The notes under the pieces were generated by a model. It ran no database searches and was not told the origin of the DNA. It was given only the letters and a program-made list of their open reading frames with translations. From positions 11,231,001-11,295,000 of the forward strand of contig NC_135553.1 in NCBI RefSeq assembly GCF_964340395.1: a stretch of 64,000 nucleotides of DNA, given 5' to 3'. The stretch is from Glandiceps talaboti (lineage: Eukaryota; Hemichordata; Enteropneusta; Spengelidae). Below are positions 28,339 through 40,619 of the stretch, in pieces. Position 1 is the first letter of the stretch; the number at the start of each line of letters is the position of its first letter. The translations under genes were made by a program, and so were the position numbers.

Positions 28339-28610
28339 CATTATTATTAAAGCGACGTGTTACTTTTCGATGAATCAAGTAACTAACACGACAATCACAA
28401 ACTAAAACCATATTGTGACAAGTTGGTATTACAGTAGCCATATGGACGAGAAATTGTTTTGTATGTTGTTGTTGTTGTTGTTGTTGTGTTGTTGTTGTTG
28501 TTTTTGTTTTGTTTTTGTTTTTTGGGGGGAGCTGGTTAATATCATTCCTGTTTATCTACCTTAAAACATAATGTGAAATAACATAAACCAAGTCCGTGTG
28601 TGCAACTCTG

Positions 28611-28638
28611 AATAAATTGCAAAAAACACCCAAATAAA
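28611..28638 (+). terminator. Polyadenylation signals for gene E
   Basis: Two AATAAA hexamers (28611-28616 and 28633-28638) 273-295 bp after the stop codon. Confidence 0.6.
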
Positions 28639-28730
28639 AAATGTGTACAACTTTTGTATGTTCAGGGAGTGATTTGTAAAGAAACTGGGTAAACACGAGT
28701 ATTTCTTTCTTTCTCCTCTGTCTGTCATGT

Positions 28731-28743
28731 CTATCTGTCTCTT

Positions 28744-28788
<45 letters not shown>

Positions 28789-28813
28789 GTCTGGCTGTCT
28801 CTGTCTGGCTGTC

Positions 28814-28856
<43 letters not shown>

Positions 28857-28876
28857 TTCTTTCTTTCTTTCTTTCA
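28731..28876. repeat. (TCTG)n and (TTTC)n microsatellite
   Basis: TCTG units with TCTCTGTCTGGC interruptions, ending in TTTC units. Confidence 0.95.
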
Positions 28877-29689
28877 GATTGCTAGTCTTGTACCACTTTA
28901 CAAATATAACATGACCACCTTTTCTCATACAGAATTAGGATGTTAAATCATGGTCTAGGATGCTGGGTTTGGCCAACACCTAGCTAGAGGGCGTCCTTTT
29001 ATATCTTTCAATGATTTATTACTTTTTCGAATTATGTACAAAGATTAAAGCTGTCACCAAGTTTTCAAACACCATTAACGTCCTGTAATCTTGATAAGGT
29101 TGAATAAGACAGTGGGTAGTGTCTGATATGACAGATTCAACCAAATTCAACCAATCATTCTTGAATTGTTAAGCCAGGGGAAATTCCAACCAGGTGTGTG
29201 ATTAATGGAATAATTAAATCAATACCAACCACGGTAGGAATCAAGAGCGATTTCATAGTGTTCAAATGTATATGGAAAAAAAACTAATGAAATTAATAAA
29301 AAATGATCATGATCCGTGATGTTATACGAACACATCATTCGGTATTATTAGGCCATTTGTTGATACCATCCTATCACTGAGAGAATGATCTGAATCATGG
29401 CGTATAAAAACATAGCCTAATATTTCTAGTCGTGATTGGAGACCATAGTCAACATTCCCACACGACTAGGTGTCAGGCTGCTAAAGCTAGATTTGTAGTT
29501 GTTCACGATTTGTTGTTTGCCGCTTTCTATTTCCATAGATAAACAATATAACCACTATCACAGTGACCGATTCACCAATTCAGCATTTTTTGAATTAATA
29601 CTCAAAATACAGTGAATCGAATTTGCGATTTAAAATCTTGCAATCACTCATTTTCTCACGAGTCAATTTGGAGTATGATGATAAATTAT

Positions 29690-30360
29690 TCACCTAATAA
29701 TACCCAATCATCGAATAGCACCTATCCCATAATACACAGTACTCGTGACCTAGTGAAATAGATTTTATTCCACTATTAAACATTGAATGTCATTTGCTGG
29801 TCTCAGAAGTGCGATGACATGTCTTCCGTCACGACTTGAAAAATTACAGTCACCTGTGACCCCACCTCGTGAGTCAAAATCTTACGACTAGTGACACTGC
29901 AATGATTTAGGTGTTCGCGATTATTATAATGACAAAGTGTTGACCTGCGTATCCTCTATACATATGCAAACATTAATGCTGTATCCATGGTGAAAGGAAA
30001 CACACCGTACGTTGCTTGTCAGCTCGAAGCCTTTCAACTGTGAATGACAAAATTTACATGTTAATAGCGAAGGCATGTTTAATAACATCAAGACAGTACA
30101 TGGGTTTATTAGAAGGTCCTATACTCGTTCAAACCATTTGACGTGTGTTATGACTTATTGAAGTATGTTGACATAATATATAATATAATAATATTAATAA
30201 GAGCGTACGTGGTAGTCGTAGGCCAAAGTGCGGACCGTCGAAGCTGTTAGCGTGTGGTGCGTCTAAACGTCGAAGCAGTAAAATTAGATTTTCTACTTGT
30301 CATTGGGTCACCGTGACATACAAAGAGTTTCTCCCGTTGAAGGACACATGAACTCATGAG
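29690..30360 (+). promoter_or_regulatory. Duplicated upstream block and 5' exon of gene F
   Basis: Homologous to 36540-37117 (gene G) and 41255-41915 (gene H). Conserved parts are a CATATGCAAAC region near 29960, GTATCCATGG-GGAAACACACCGT (29980-30008), TGTCAGCTCGAAGCCTTTCA (about 30017-30036), and the exon end carrying ATG-AAC-TCA-TGA (30348-30359) before a GTGAGT donor at 30361. The likely acceptor is after 31380. I infer promoter plus first non-coding exon; the transcription start is not determined. Confidence 0.55.
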
Positions 30361-30580
30361 GTGAGTGTACAACACGGTATTCATGACTAGATTGTTAAGA
30401 AGGGTATTATATATTGTAGTGTTGGCCTTCCAGAATGGACAGTATTAAATACATATAAACGTCTGATACAGTTAGTCTAGCTAGTAATTTGAGGCCCAGT
30501 CAGCACAGATTCCACAGCAGAAGGGTAGTGTGCACAAAGGCTTAAAATCAAATACTGCAAGTCTCTCTGGACTTGCCTAG

Positions 30581-30618
30581 TCTACATCTCAGACCACGTT
30601 AGAGGTCTGAGTCTACAT
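30581..30618. mobile_element. 24-bp palindromic insert, CTCAGACC family, with exact 7-bp duplication
   Basis: The core 30588-30611 begins CTCAGACC and ends GGTCTGAG with an 8-bp centre. Both sides carry TCTACAT (30581-30587 and 30612-30618). It lies in the leader intron of gene F. Confidence 0.7.
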
Positions 30619-30913
30619 ATGCTCATCCTCCATTGTGACTAGCGACCCAATAGTGACCTCAATATGCATCTTATACAACTATAGTACTAGTAGTCTGAGA
30701 TGCTTACATCTCGGGAAATAGTAACTGTACTCTCATACCACTATATAGAATCTCTAGTGGTCTATTAAAGCTGTATACCAGCCCCCATAGTATAAAATGT
30801 GTAACACTGCCCTCATAGCCAGGCAATAGGTGTATAGTTGTACATGTATAACCCTCACGAAACTGCAAAAAAATACAGAAGTTGAAATGTACAAACTTAA
30901 AGTGTGTATGATA

Positions 30914-31318
30914 TTAGGGGCGAGATCAATAGTTCAATGTAGGATAACAACTTAATTATTTTAGTTAAACTTTAGACCCCACCTCACCCCTTTCTAACTA
31001 GATTGGCCAACATGAAAATGTTTCAGACAGCTCAAATCAGTCTGTAGTAGAATGTAGGGCTATGAATACAAAGCCTGTGTGAAGTGAGGAAAGACAAAGT
31101 TCTTTTGTTGAAACTTTATTTATTTAGTGCCATGCATTTAGCAGATATTTTATTTCTCAAATTGATGCCATTTTTAAAAGAAATATTTGTATTTAGCAGT
31201 ACAAACAGATTCATTTTAAAAGTAAAATCGTTTTTTTAGGATCAGAAGTAAATTCGCCCACCCCCTAAAAGAATTTAGTTTGTTTTACCCTACATTGAAC
31301 TATTGATCTCGCCCCTTA
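30914..31318. mobile_element. 399-bp MITE with TTA target duplication (PIF/Harbinger-like)
   Basis: Terminal inverted repeats of about 27 bp begin GGGGCGAGATCAATAG at 30917 and return inverted, ending CTATTGATCTCGCCCC at 31315. TTA flanks both ends (30914-30916 and 31316-31318). The interior is AT-rich with no ORF, so it is non-autonomous. TTA duplication and G-rich ends fit the PIF/Harbinger superfamily, an assignment from general knowledge. It sits in gene F's leader intron, 62 bp before the acceptor. Confidence 0.85.
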
Positions 31319-31884
31319 CTACAATATTGTCTTAACGTACATTGCATGTTTTTTTTTTTACTTTCATTATTTACACACAGGTACACATCCAGATTGCTGC
31401 CAATAGATGTGCTTCAAGTGTCAAATTGAACAAAGACAGCTAGCTGTTTCTGATCATTCAATAAAATGTTACAACTGATATTTCATCGTAATGTAATTGG
31501 TGACATCAGTGCAGTTGAACACGGTGGACATAAAGTTGATGCAGGTATTGCCCGTGGAGTCCATTATATGATATCATAGAAAGTGTAGAGCTGTGGATCA
31601 TACACACTTGATGGTGATTCTTGTTTTGTTCTTCCGGGCCGAGACTTCCATTCGGACGAATAACTTGTTAGGTAAATTTTGTTGTCACATGACTCTAGAT
31701 GCACTGTATGTAGTTACAAAAGACTAAATATATAGGAATTAAAAGACATTAACGAGTAGGTGTTTTAAATCATATGAAAAAAATGGTTATGTTGCGACAA
31801 TGAATGGCATTATAAGTGAGCTGTGTGGTGCAACACGTACAATTGTTTTGCTAAAACGATTCTGGTAGTTGTTCTTTGACGATA

Positions 31885-33235
31885 ATGGGTAAAGGCGAAG
31901 GATGTGGTGGCACTAGGGGGCAACGTTGCAGAGCCCAACGAGTTCCAAGGGCGGGACAAGGCCAAAGACAAAGACAGAACAATGCAGGACGACGGGGAAG
32001 AGGGGCTGATGAAGGAGGTGGTACTAGGGCAGGACGAGGTGGAACCCGTCAAAGAGCGAGGGCGACCTCAAGCAATCAACAGCGCAATAGACGCCGGGGA
32101 AGAAGGGGCGGTGACGAAAATGATGCTACGGAGCAACGAGGTAGAACCCGTCGAAATGCAAGGGCGACCTCACACAATCAACAGCGCAATAGACGCCGGG
32201 GAAGAAGGGGCGATGACGAAAATGATGATACGGAGCAACGAGGTAGAAACCGTCGAAATGCAAGGGCTGGACAGGCCCGACGTCCAAGACCAAGGCCGGT
32301 TTTGCGCCGTTACCAACACAATCAGCGCAATGGACGTGCAGGGAGAACACCCGTCGCAACTACATCTGAGTTGTCCCGTCCGAGTACAGGTGTATCGTCG
32401 GAAGCAGTAGTGAATACTTCTCAATCAACGTTCTGTACAAAACGTGTTGTAATGAGAGGCCTGCTAGTATCGTCAGTTGTAATGCTAGCAGTTGGAGGCA
32501 TCTTATTTGGAACTGGCTCATCACCCTATGACGTTGTGCAAGTATCTTTTGGAGGTGTGATATTTGCATTTGGGTGTCTAATTTCACTTGCCTGGTATTG
32601 GTCTGGGTTTTGTTTCAGAAAATTTTGCTCACATCGGCGTGGTACCTATGATAATAACGACCCTGAATCGGGTCAAGGTTCAAGCGACCACACAGAAGGT
32701 GGAAATGTTAATACCATGAATACCATCAATGTAAACGATAGTGGACCGTCTAGCCAGAGCAACACTGTGCTGCCCCAAAGTGAAGACGATGGTATTACTC
32801 TCCAATATATTAATATGTTCAATTTTGATACATCAAATGATCCAGCGAGGGAACCGACATCAGATGTGCCATCCTATAATGACGTGTAAGTAAACAAAGA
32901 TAGTGAATAATGTGTAATAATCACCAAACACATGTCTATGTATATCAATCACATTTGCTAAAATGCATATGGGGGAAAAGCACAAAACAACAACAGCGAT
33001 GATAAAATAATGTCAATATTATGCGATTGGCAAAATATTTTAAGTAATGACATACTCGTAACTTTAAAAAAAATGATAACTGCCAATATTAGTTGACAAA
33101 ATGAATTTTAAAAAGGAAAACCTTGTTAGTAAAACAATTATGTAATCAAATCACAAATCACACAAAGCCACAGACTAGACACACAGATAAATGTATGTAT
33201 GTATGTATGTATGTATGTATGTATGTATGTATGTA

Positions 33236-33270
<35 letters not shown>

Positions 33271-33443
33271 ATGTATGTATGTATGTATGTATGTATGTAT
33301 GTATGTATTTATGTGTATAATTTTCTTTATTATTCTCTCTCTGCAGCGTACTGTTGCGACCTCCAAGTTACGATACGGCAAATGATATCAACCCACCTCC
33401 CTCGTACAATGACGTCATGTCTGAGCGAGAGGTATATGTATGA
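31885..33443 (+). CDS. Gene F: two-TM PPxY membrane protein, 365 aa, with repeated basic N-terminus
   Basis: Coding exon 1 is 31885-32885 and exon 2 is 33347-33443, phase 2 (donor GTAAGT, acceptor CTGCAG). The first ATG in frame gives MGKGEGCGGTRG, matching gene D. The N-terminal 185 residues are very Arg-rich and include two 34-residue repeats (NQQRNRRRGRRG core), a 102-bp tandem duplication. Hydrophobic segments lie at about 189-211 and 216-241. The tail includes DPESGQGS and VPSYNDV, and exon 2 adds LLRPPSYD and PPPSYNDVM, giving two PPxY motifs and one near-match. It is the longest member of the array. Its coding region is D-like but its upstream block is G/H-like. Function unknown. Confidence 0.87.
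32063..32266 (+). repeat. 102-bp tandem duplication inside gene F exon 1
   Basis: Copies 32063-32164 and 32165-32266 are nearly identical and in frame. A partial third copy precedes them near 32030. Each adds 34 Arg/Gln/Asn-rich residues. Confidence 0.9.
33191..33309. repeat. (GTAT)n microsatellite in intron of gene F
   Basis: GTAT array with a central GTGT stretch, ending about 36 bp before the exon 2 start. Confidence 0.95.
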
Positions 33444-33657
33444 AGAAATACTTTATAGGTCTAAAAACTAACATATATATAAATGTACTCCGTCTCCCCC
33501 AGCTTACACAGACGACAAAGAGAGGAAATAAGTTAATACACTAGGGGGCACTTGGTATACCATATTACCTCTGCAGACACGTAGCTATGTCAGGATTAAA
33601 ACAGCACTGTCAATAGGGCTAATATTTTGGTGATCCTGATAACCATTCAAGAAATTC

Positions 33658-33689
<32 letters not shown>

Positions 33690-33691
33690 AC

Positions 33692-33729
<38 letters not shown>

Positions 33730-36539
33730 GGAGCAGCAGCAGCACAACCCATGGATGCATGTCATTTATAAGCCATTTTTGGAAGAACGGTTAATAATCA
33801 TTATTCAATTTATACTTTAAATATTTTGGTCACCATTCTAACACTAGCTCCGACACCTTCGGAACACTTTGGCTACATGGAATTCTTATGTGACTGTGAC
33901 ACAGTTAGGCAAAGTGGTCGAATTTTATATTTGTCACATTTTTTAGTCCGTTTCTATCAGACGTATTTTGACCTGCTTCTTTGAGTACCATTATCAATGG
34001 ACGCTCGTTATTTAGATGTTTTCTTTTGGTCATATATTATACTTATCCATGATTATTCAAGTTATATCATGTTTTGTTACATGAGTTGAACTAAAGTATT
34101 ATACCCTTCTGTAATTGGGTACAAAGTAGATGCTTGCTTCAAACTAATTTAGTATTGGGTTACTGAAGATACAGCATTAAAATATATCTTATGGCACAAG
34201 CACTGTTTCCAAGGGTAATGTTGACGTACCCCAGGGACTGAACGAATATGGAATAACCAGCCAGGCTGCTAAACTAGTACTACTGTGTTCAGCAGTGAAC
34301 TGCATTTCAAAATCTAATTTTTCAGTTTCTTTTAGAACAAAAGGTGTTGTGTAAAAATGAACACTTGGAAGTTTTATGTTAACGCAGTTCGTTGTGTACT
34401 ACTTGAAAAGCAGCATATATAGGTGTATTAGAAAATATGTGGGAGATAGACTGCTTACGAGTCTAATATACGTGTACTCGAACTTGAACGTAAAACATAC
34501 AATTCTATTGGAATATGATGACATCATTTATTTACTTCCCTTAAGAGTCTTATTTTTGAATCCGATATGTAAGGGTCGAAATTGTGAATAAAAGAGACAC
34601 GGTGTCAACCAGGTGAATCAAAATAGAGAAAGGAGGAGGCAAGCGGTGTTGCAGACCTGTCTCTCAGAGTTCAACCTTGCACTGTCTGTGGCACAGACTG
34701 TGGTCGATCAATTGGAACAGGGTTTTGGGGATATATGATTCTGATAAGCTGAAACATCAATTTCAGACATCTGAGTTATAATACCTGACTGCAGACCAAG
34801 AACGATCCAGGTGTGAAAGAGTGTGCCTGGTGTACGAGTTTACATGGTGTGGAACGACTTTAGTGGATATCTTAGCAAGGTGTCCACAGTCGTATCCACC
34901 GAACACAACAGTATTAATGTAAGTGGAGAAACCTGACACACAGCACTACTTTGCATGTTTCAGTGAGGAATAAAGCACACTATACATGAATTTTATTAAG
35001 AGTCTAATGTTAAAAACGATAAATAAAACCTGAGCATACAGTAAAATCTGTCTTTTTAACTCTATGAATTGAAAAATCCCAAACTTCTGTGAAAGGTTTG
35101 TTAATGTACATGAAAATATCAACTAAACGTCATTAAAAGTGACTGGACAGTGGTAGCACACACACAGTAGCCTTCAAGATATGGACTCGGGGACTAATAA
35201 ACCACTTCGTTTCATACACAGAGCAACTGGCGTAATGGCAAAACTAACCAAACAGCTTTTATTCTTTAATAACACTGTGACAACACAACAATACACCTGT
35301 TTTAGTGTGATGTTTACAATTCCTCTGGTGGGGTGAGGGTTAGGTAAAGATAATTTTTCAATAACTTTTGACTATGAAAATGCTTAGTGCAGCTAACATA
35401 GTTTTTATTACACATACATACATCTCTAATCAATAGCCTCGCTCTCTCAACAAAGTACAATTGGTGTTTAGTAACATCATTTCAATCAGTTTAATGCGGC
35501 ACAAGCGAGACAGCACTTTCTCGCTAAGATCTACGGAAGCATTCTCCATGATCATTGCACGTCACTTTGTTATTACGTGACCGTAAAATAGCGCCATATA
35601 TCATGAGTGAATAAGACTGACTGTTTGCAGTCGAAAGCTATCAGTTTATCAAAAGTATGTTCTATATATTGGTTAAAATTTTAGTACTCACAGGCACAAG
35701 CTGAGTATATAAGCTTTTTACTCAAGTGAAAATATTTGAATATAAAACTATATTCTAGTATAATTAGAATATCGATGCATGCCTGCTATATGATTTTGTA
35801 ATTGTCTTCTGGCATTTCAATTGTAGGAATTTCCATTACATGTTTGTACGTTTTAATGAATTTCGCCATCGGATCGTTTACAACTTATGTCGTAATACCA
35901 GGTTTAAGTTCAATCAATTGCAAATGATGGCTAGTGTGCTTCAAGTAAGTAGAATACTATGATTACCTTTCAAATACACAGCAAAAATACACCAAATACT
36001 TATAAGCACTGCATGGATTGGGGCGTAACATGGTCGACAGTGAAATTAGCTAGTATGATGGTATATTCCAAATTAATGTTAGACATATAAGCTTTGTGTG
36101 CAATGGAAGCTGCTAAATTCAAAAATTATCCATGTGGCACTGCTTGGTAGGGTTGTTTGAATTTTGCGCCCAATGTTTATTGAATCTATCTGGTTGTAAT
36201 CTGCCTACATACTTACAGTTTTTGTTAATTATACTCATTGATGCGCTTCTTTGCAATCATTACCCACGACACGGACCTATAGTAGCACAACGATCCTTTA
36301 TACTCCCTCAACTCCCTGGGAAGCATGTAATCCATGATTGCAGCCTCATCAATGAACACATGTTATTAAAACATTACAAATTGCGCCCTCTATCTTATCA
36401 GCCTATTATACAGCTGGGTTGACTGTCTGACATACACGAAAAGATGATCTATAAAATATCAATACATAAAAGAATCAATGAAAGTTGGTCATGACCTTGT
36501 AAAATAAATCAATTTTCCTTGCTACATTACGTTTTTTTT
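33444..36539. other. Intergenic DNA between genes F and G
   Basis: A (CAA)n tract lies at 33659-33729. No splice-supported exon. The 96-codon frame at 36132 has no recognisable feature. Confidence 0.4.
33659..33729. repeat. (CAA)n microsatellite
   Basis: About 23 CAA units with one CAAACAAACAA interruption, followed by GCAGCAGCA. Confidence 0.95.
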
Positions 36540-37117
36540 TGTCTCAGAAGTGCGATGGCCGTATTTGTCTTCTGCCATGATTTGGGGGAATTGAGGTCAC
36601 GGTGAGTCAGAATCTTAAGACAATAATGACTATGGTGTTTGATATAAAGTATACCGTGAATTGAATGTAAAGAAAAGATCTGTCTACGTCTCTAAGTGGT
36701 GACCCGAATATCGAATATCCTCTATTCATATGTAAATATTTTGAATGTCGTATCCATGGTTAATGGAAACACACCGTTCCTTGTCAGCTCGAAGCCTTTC
36801 AATGAAACAATGCAATGTGCGTGTCAATAGCGAATGCGTGTTTTAGACATACGTCGCCATCACAGCGAATGTGCTCGCCATTTGTTAGTATACATGTAGC
36901 TTCAAATTAGGCGTTTAGCGTTTTTTTCAACGGCTTTATACGCAATTTTCTAGCATATCCTCGTCGTAGTTGTAGGCCAAAGGGAACATCGTCAAAGCTA
37001 TCGTTGTTAGTGTTCAAGTCAAAGACTGAAACGGTATTTCTACTATGTCCCCGTCGGGTCACCTGTTGCAGTATACGTGATGGGTTGCTACGGTTGAAGG
37101 GCACATGAACTCATAAG
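36540..37117 (+). promoter_or_regulatory. Duplicated upstream block and 5' exon of gene G
   Basis: Homologous to the F and H blocks. It has CATATGTAAATATT (36728-36741), GTATCCATGG-GGAAACACACCGT, TGTCAGCTCGAAGCCTTTCA, and an exon end with ATG-AAC-TCA-TAA (37105-37116) one base before the GTGAGT donor at 37118. The acceptor is after 38198 (TTTTCCAG). Confidence 0.6.
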
Positions 37118-38310
37118 GTGAGTGAACAACATGTAGTTTCACGACTCAATTATGGTTGAGATGGTCAGTATTTCTCGCTGCTCGAACTGAGGAATAGACA
37201 GTGAACACACGTCGTATCGTAAAAACGTCTGATCAACTACTAGGATAGTCTTAGTTGTAGTATGGGTAAATTTTGACCGGGGATTTTGACCTCATTACAG
37301 ATGAGTATATAATTTACGATATACTGGCGAAATGTTTTGAACTGGATTTTCTCTATTTTCACTGGATTTACTATTTTCAAATAAATGAGTGCAAATGAAG
37401 ACGTTTAAGACTGACAACCGTACATCACAAAATGTATAGATGTGCGTAATTGTACTTTAGCTAGTTAATCAGAATCTCTAATGATATCAGTATAATTAAC
37501 AATAGTCACATTTGGTTTCTTGGACTTGCGCAATCGGTAGTTTGAGGTATTTGACCTCATTAATTCTTCACTCGCTAAGTTTTCATTTTCATTAATTTTT
37601 TACGCACTTTAATGTTCAAATCTCTTAGAAAGATGCGAAATCCGGGTGAAAATGTACTGAGAAACTAGAAATGGTTGTATCTATGGTATCAAACTTGCAC
37701 TAGTTGCAACTGCATGGAACATTGTAAACAACCAAAAATATAGTCACAAAATCAGTCAATTACTTCAAAAAAGACACTGTATATGTTACATGTAATTAGT
37801 GGCCGTTATGTGCACGTAGTGTAGTGGCAAGTTTAAATCTTGAACGAAAGCGCGGTTTTGAATCTGTCTCTCTGCTGTAATGTATTTGTAGTAGTTGTAA
37901 CTGGAGTATCATTTTTCGATCAGATAACCACAATATATTCATCGATAATTGTTATAATTAGACATGGTACATGTTAATCACTGGTGGATTTCAGCCATCA
38001 GTAGTACAAAAATAGGTTGCATTGTCGCCGTTGAGGGCGCCGAGTTTTGGGTGCGGACACAAACATGATCATGATGCACGGTATTACGAGTTATTGTACC
38101 TGACTGAATATTCCAAAAGAACCCATTCCCCAGTTGCAGCTTTAAATACAACTGCACGGCTCACTTGGCTTTCATATATTCTCTTTTTCCTTTTCCAGAC
38201 AGATAGACATCCAGGTTGATTGCAACATTACGTTTGTATTTGCAATTATTATAAAGAAGGTGTAGCTGAACGTTGAAATATTTCCACAGTGAAATTGTGT
38301 TGTTATCGAC

Positions 38311-39266
38311 ATGGGTGCAGGTGAACGTGGACGACGTGGAGGTCGCAGGCGTGCCGGTGGTAGACGGCGAATTGGTGGAGGCCTCAGGCGTAATCGGATA
38401 GGAGGAGGTTTCCGAAATCGAGGTACTCGCTTTCGGGGAGGGCGATCGAGGGGTGGCGGCGCCATACGACTAAAAGGTGGTTCGGCCCCAGCCGTGCTTT
38501 GTATCTTGTCCATAACATTCGGTATATTTTTGTTAATTCCTGGCTTAGTGCTACTTGGTACAGGTCTAAGTTCTACATGGGCATTTGGTGGAACACTGCT
38601 TCCAGGAATAGTTATTGTTTCTATAGCAGGTTTCTTGCTTCTCGTGGGTATCATTTTATGCATTGTTCTAGCTAATAAAGACAGCTGTGCTTGCGGAGGT
38701 AGTGACGAGGTGGTAACAACAATATCTACAGCGGATATTCCGTCAGCTTCAGAGCGCACAGCGCCAGCAGCCACAACGGAAGGCACTGACCAACCAAGCA
38801 ACGAACCACCAAAACACGTAATTGTAAATATTGAATACGTGCAGCCTATGCCAGGACAACCTATACCGACATCCGGGGACTTATACCCAATGCCACCACC
38901 AGAATTAATGAATCCAGCCAACTTTTCAAATCCACATCCACCAGCTGCAGATATGACATATCCACCACCAATGACAGGGCATTATGGGTAAGGAATCAGC
39001 TATAGTCTTGTAGAGAAGTCTTCTCATCTAGTATTCCTAACTGAGGGATTGACTGACGGGCTGACTGTGCGACTGACTGACTGGACTGACTGACTGACTG
39101 ACTGACTGACTGACTGACTGACTGACTGACTGACTGACTGACTGACTGACTGACTGACTGACTGACTGACCGACCGACCGACCGACCGACCGACCGACCG
39201 ACCGACCGACCGACCGACCGACCGACCGACCGACTGACTGACTGACTGGCAGACAGACAGATAGAC

Positions 39267-39309
<43 letters not shown>

Positions 39310-39982
39310 AACAGACAGACAGACAGACAGACAGATAGATAGATAGACAGACAGACTTACTGACTAACTGAAAGTGTTGTACTGATTCCAGTTGTAACAT
39401 TCTGATTTGCTTACAATATATTATGACATTATGTAACATTTATCAATTAAACACTGGGTCGGGGGCTCTTCTTATTAAACATTCATTTAAAAAAAAGAAA
39501 GACACGGTAACCTTCTCCCTACAACAAAACAACTATATGCTTGCTCTAAAGGGAGCGCTAGCGTTCTTTGCCAGTGAGTGACGTGGTTCCGCACACCGCA
39601 TCGAAAGTGCATACTATAAAATACTTTGGAATCGCTTGATAAAGTGAATTGTGATTCGATTTACCTTTTTTCTCCGATTTACTTCTCTACATGTCAGATA
39701 TCCTTAAAATTGATATATATTACCACACTGCCTTTTTCATCACAACACGAAAGTTCACTGTGATAGTAACCATGAAGGCCTACTGCACTGCACAAAGTCG
39801 ACCAGAATGAAATCTTAAATTCCCCAATAGTGGTTTGATTTATTTGTAAGTGTTGCATGTTGTTTCATATCCGAATTATCTTTCTTATTCTCGATTATTT
39901 TTATCGTTGCAGGTCACCTATGCCTACGGGTCCTGATGCGGGTTTTAGTGCGCCACCACCGTCCTATGACAGTGTAACATAG
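38311..39982 (+). CDS. Gene G: two-TM PPxY membrane protein with RGG-rich N-terminus, 248 aa
   Basis: Coding exon 1 is 38311-38987 and exon 2 is 39913-39982, phase 2 (donor GTAAGG, acceptor TTGCAG). It starts MGAGERGRRGGRRRAGG. The first 55 residues are almost only Arg, Gly and Ile/Phe, like an RGG domain. Hydrophobic segments lie at about 60-84 and 97-121. The tail is Pro/Thr-rich with PMPGQPIPTSGD and MPPPELMNPANF, both shared with gene H, and TYPPPM. The 23-residue exon 2 tail ends APPPSYDSVT-stop, so the PPxY is at the extreme C-terminus. Gene H is the closest paralogue. Function unknown. Confidence 0.88.
39063..39358. repeat. Segmented tetranucleotide satellite in intron of gene G
   Basis: Blocks in order: GACT, GACC, GACT, then GACA with GATA at the end. 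All units share GA and differ at one base. Confidence 0.95.
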
Positions 39983-40580
39983 TAGCCGCTGTGTGGCGCA
40001 ACAGTAGATTTAAGCGTAAAGACGCCCAAATGATGGACTCATACCCAAACTTACCCAGGGACAGACAATTTGCGAAATTGTTAGAATCAAAGTCTATTTC
40101 TCAACTTTAAAACATTCTTTTTGGAAGGACTTGGACATTTTACATAAACGATTTTTAAATAATTATTTTGATTAAAGACTGATTTCAATACCGTCACGTC
40201 GTTTACAGTTCTGCATATTCAAAATTGTATACGATTAAGCTAAAACCCGAAAGTATGGATTACATGTGGCATGGTGTCGTACTTTCGCTAAAAAGATCAA
40301 ACTGAATGGCCTGACACTTTTCTTTCTAGACAGGGCATTGGGGGGGGGGGGGGGGTAATAAGATAAATTTTAGACTGGCGTGTACCGGCCAGATTCTGAA
40401 CATATACCTGTTTTCCTGTAATGTTTTGTGACAAAAAAGATCAAATAACTATTGTACATGTATATCTAGTAAACAGTACATAACCGTGGAAAAGGACTTT
40501 TCGTCCTTTCGTCCGTTGGAGGCGCTATACAAGTTATTTACCACTGACTCGACCGGCTAGTTATGGCTGACAAATGCCAT

Positions 40581-40619
40581 ACTAGACCATAGACCTTCCA
40601 CCCGGGTCTATGACTAGAC
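40581..40619. mobile_element. 25-bp palindromic insert, CATAGAC family, with exact 7-bp duplication
   Basis: The core 40588-40612 begins CATAGACC and ends GGTCTATG. Both sides carry ACTAGAC (40581-40587 and 40613-40619). Same terminal family as 25530-25550. Confidence 0.75.

Larger units (their letters stand above)
28339..29689. other. 3' UTR of gene E and intergenic DNA
   Basis: Contains GTT repeats near 28465, AATAAA signals at 28611 and 28633, a (TCTG)n/(TTTC)n tract at 28731-28876, and an imperfect palindrome at 29416-29477. No exon seen. Confidence 0.5.

Noticed and set aside
38172-38921. 249-codon minus-strand ORF
   Set aside because: Exact antisense of gene G exon 1, open because of its Arg/Gly/Pro codon bias. 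No splice, start context or signal of its own.
39037-39439. Minus-strand ORFs rich in VSQS and VGRS
   Set aside because: Translations of the GACT/GACC satellite.
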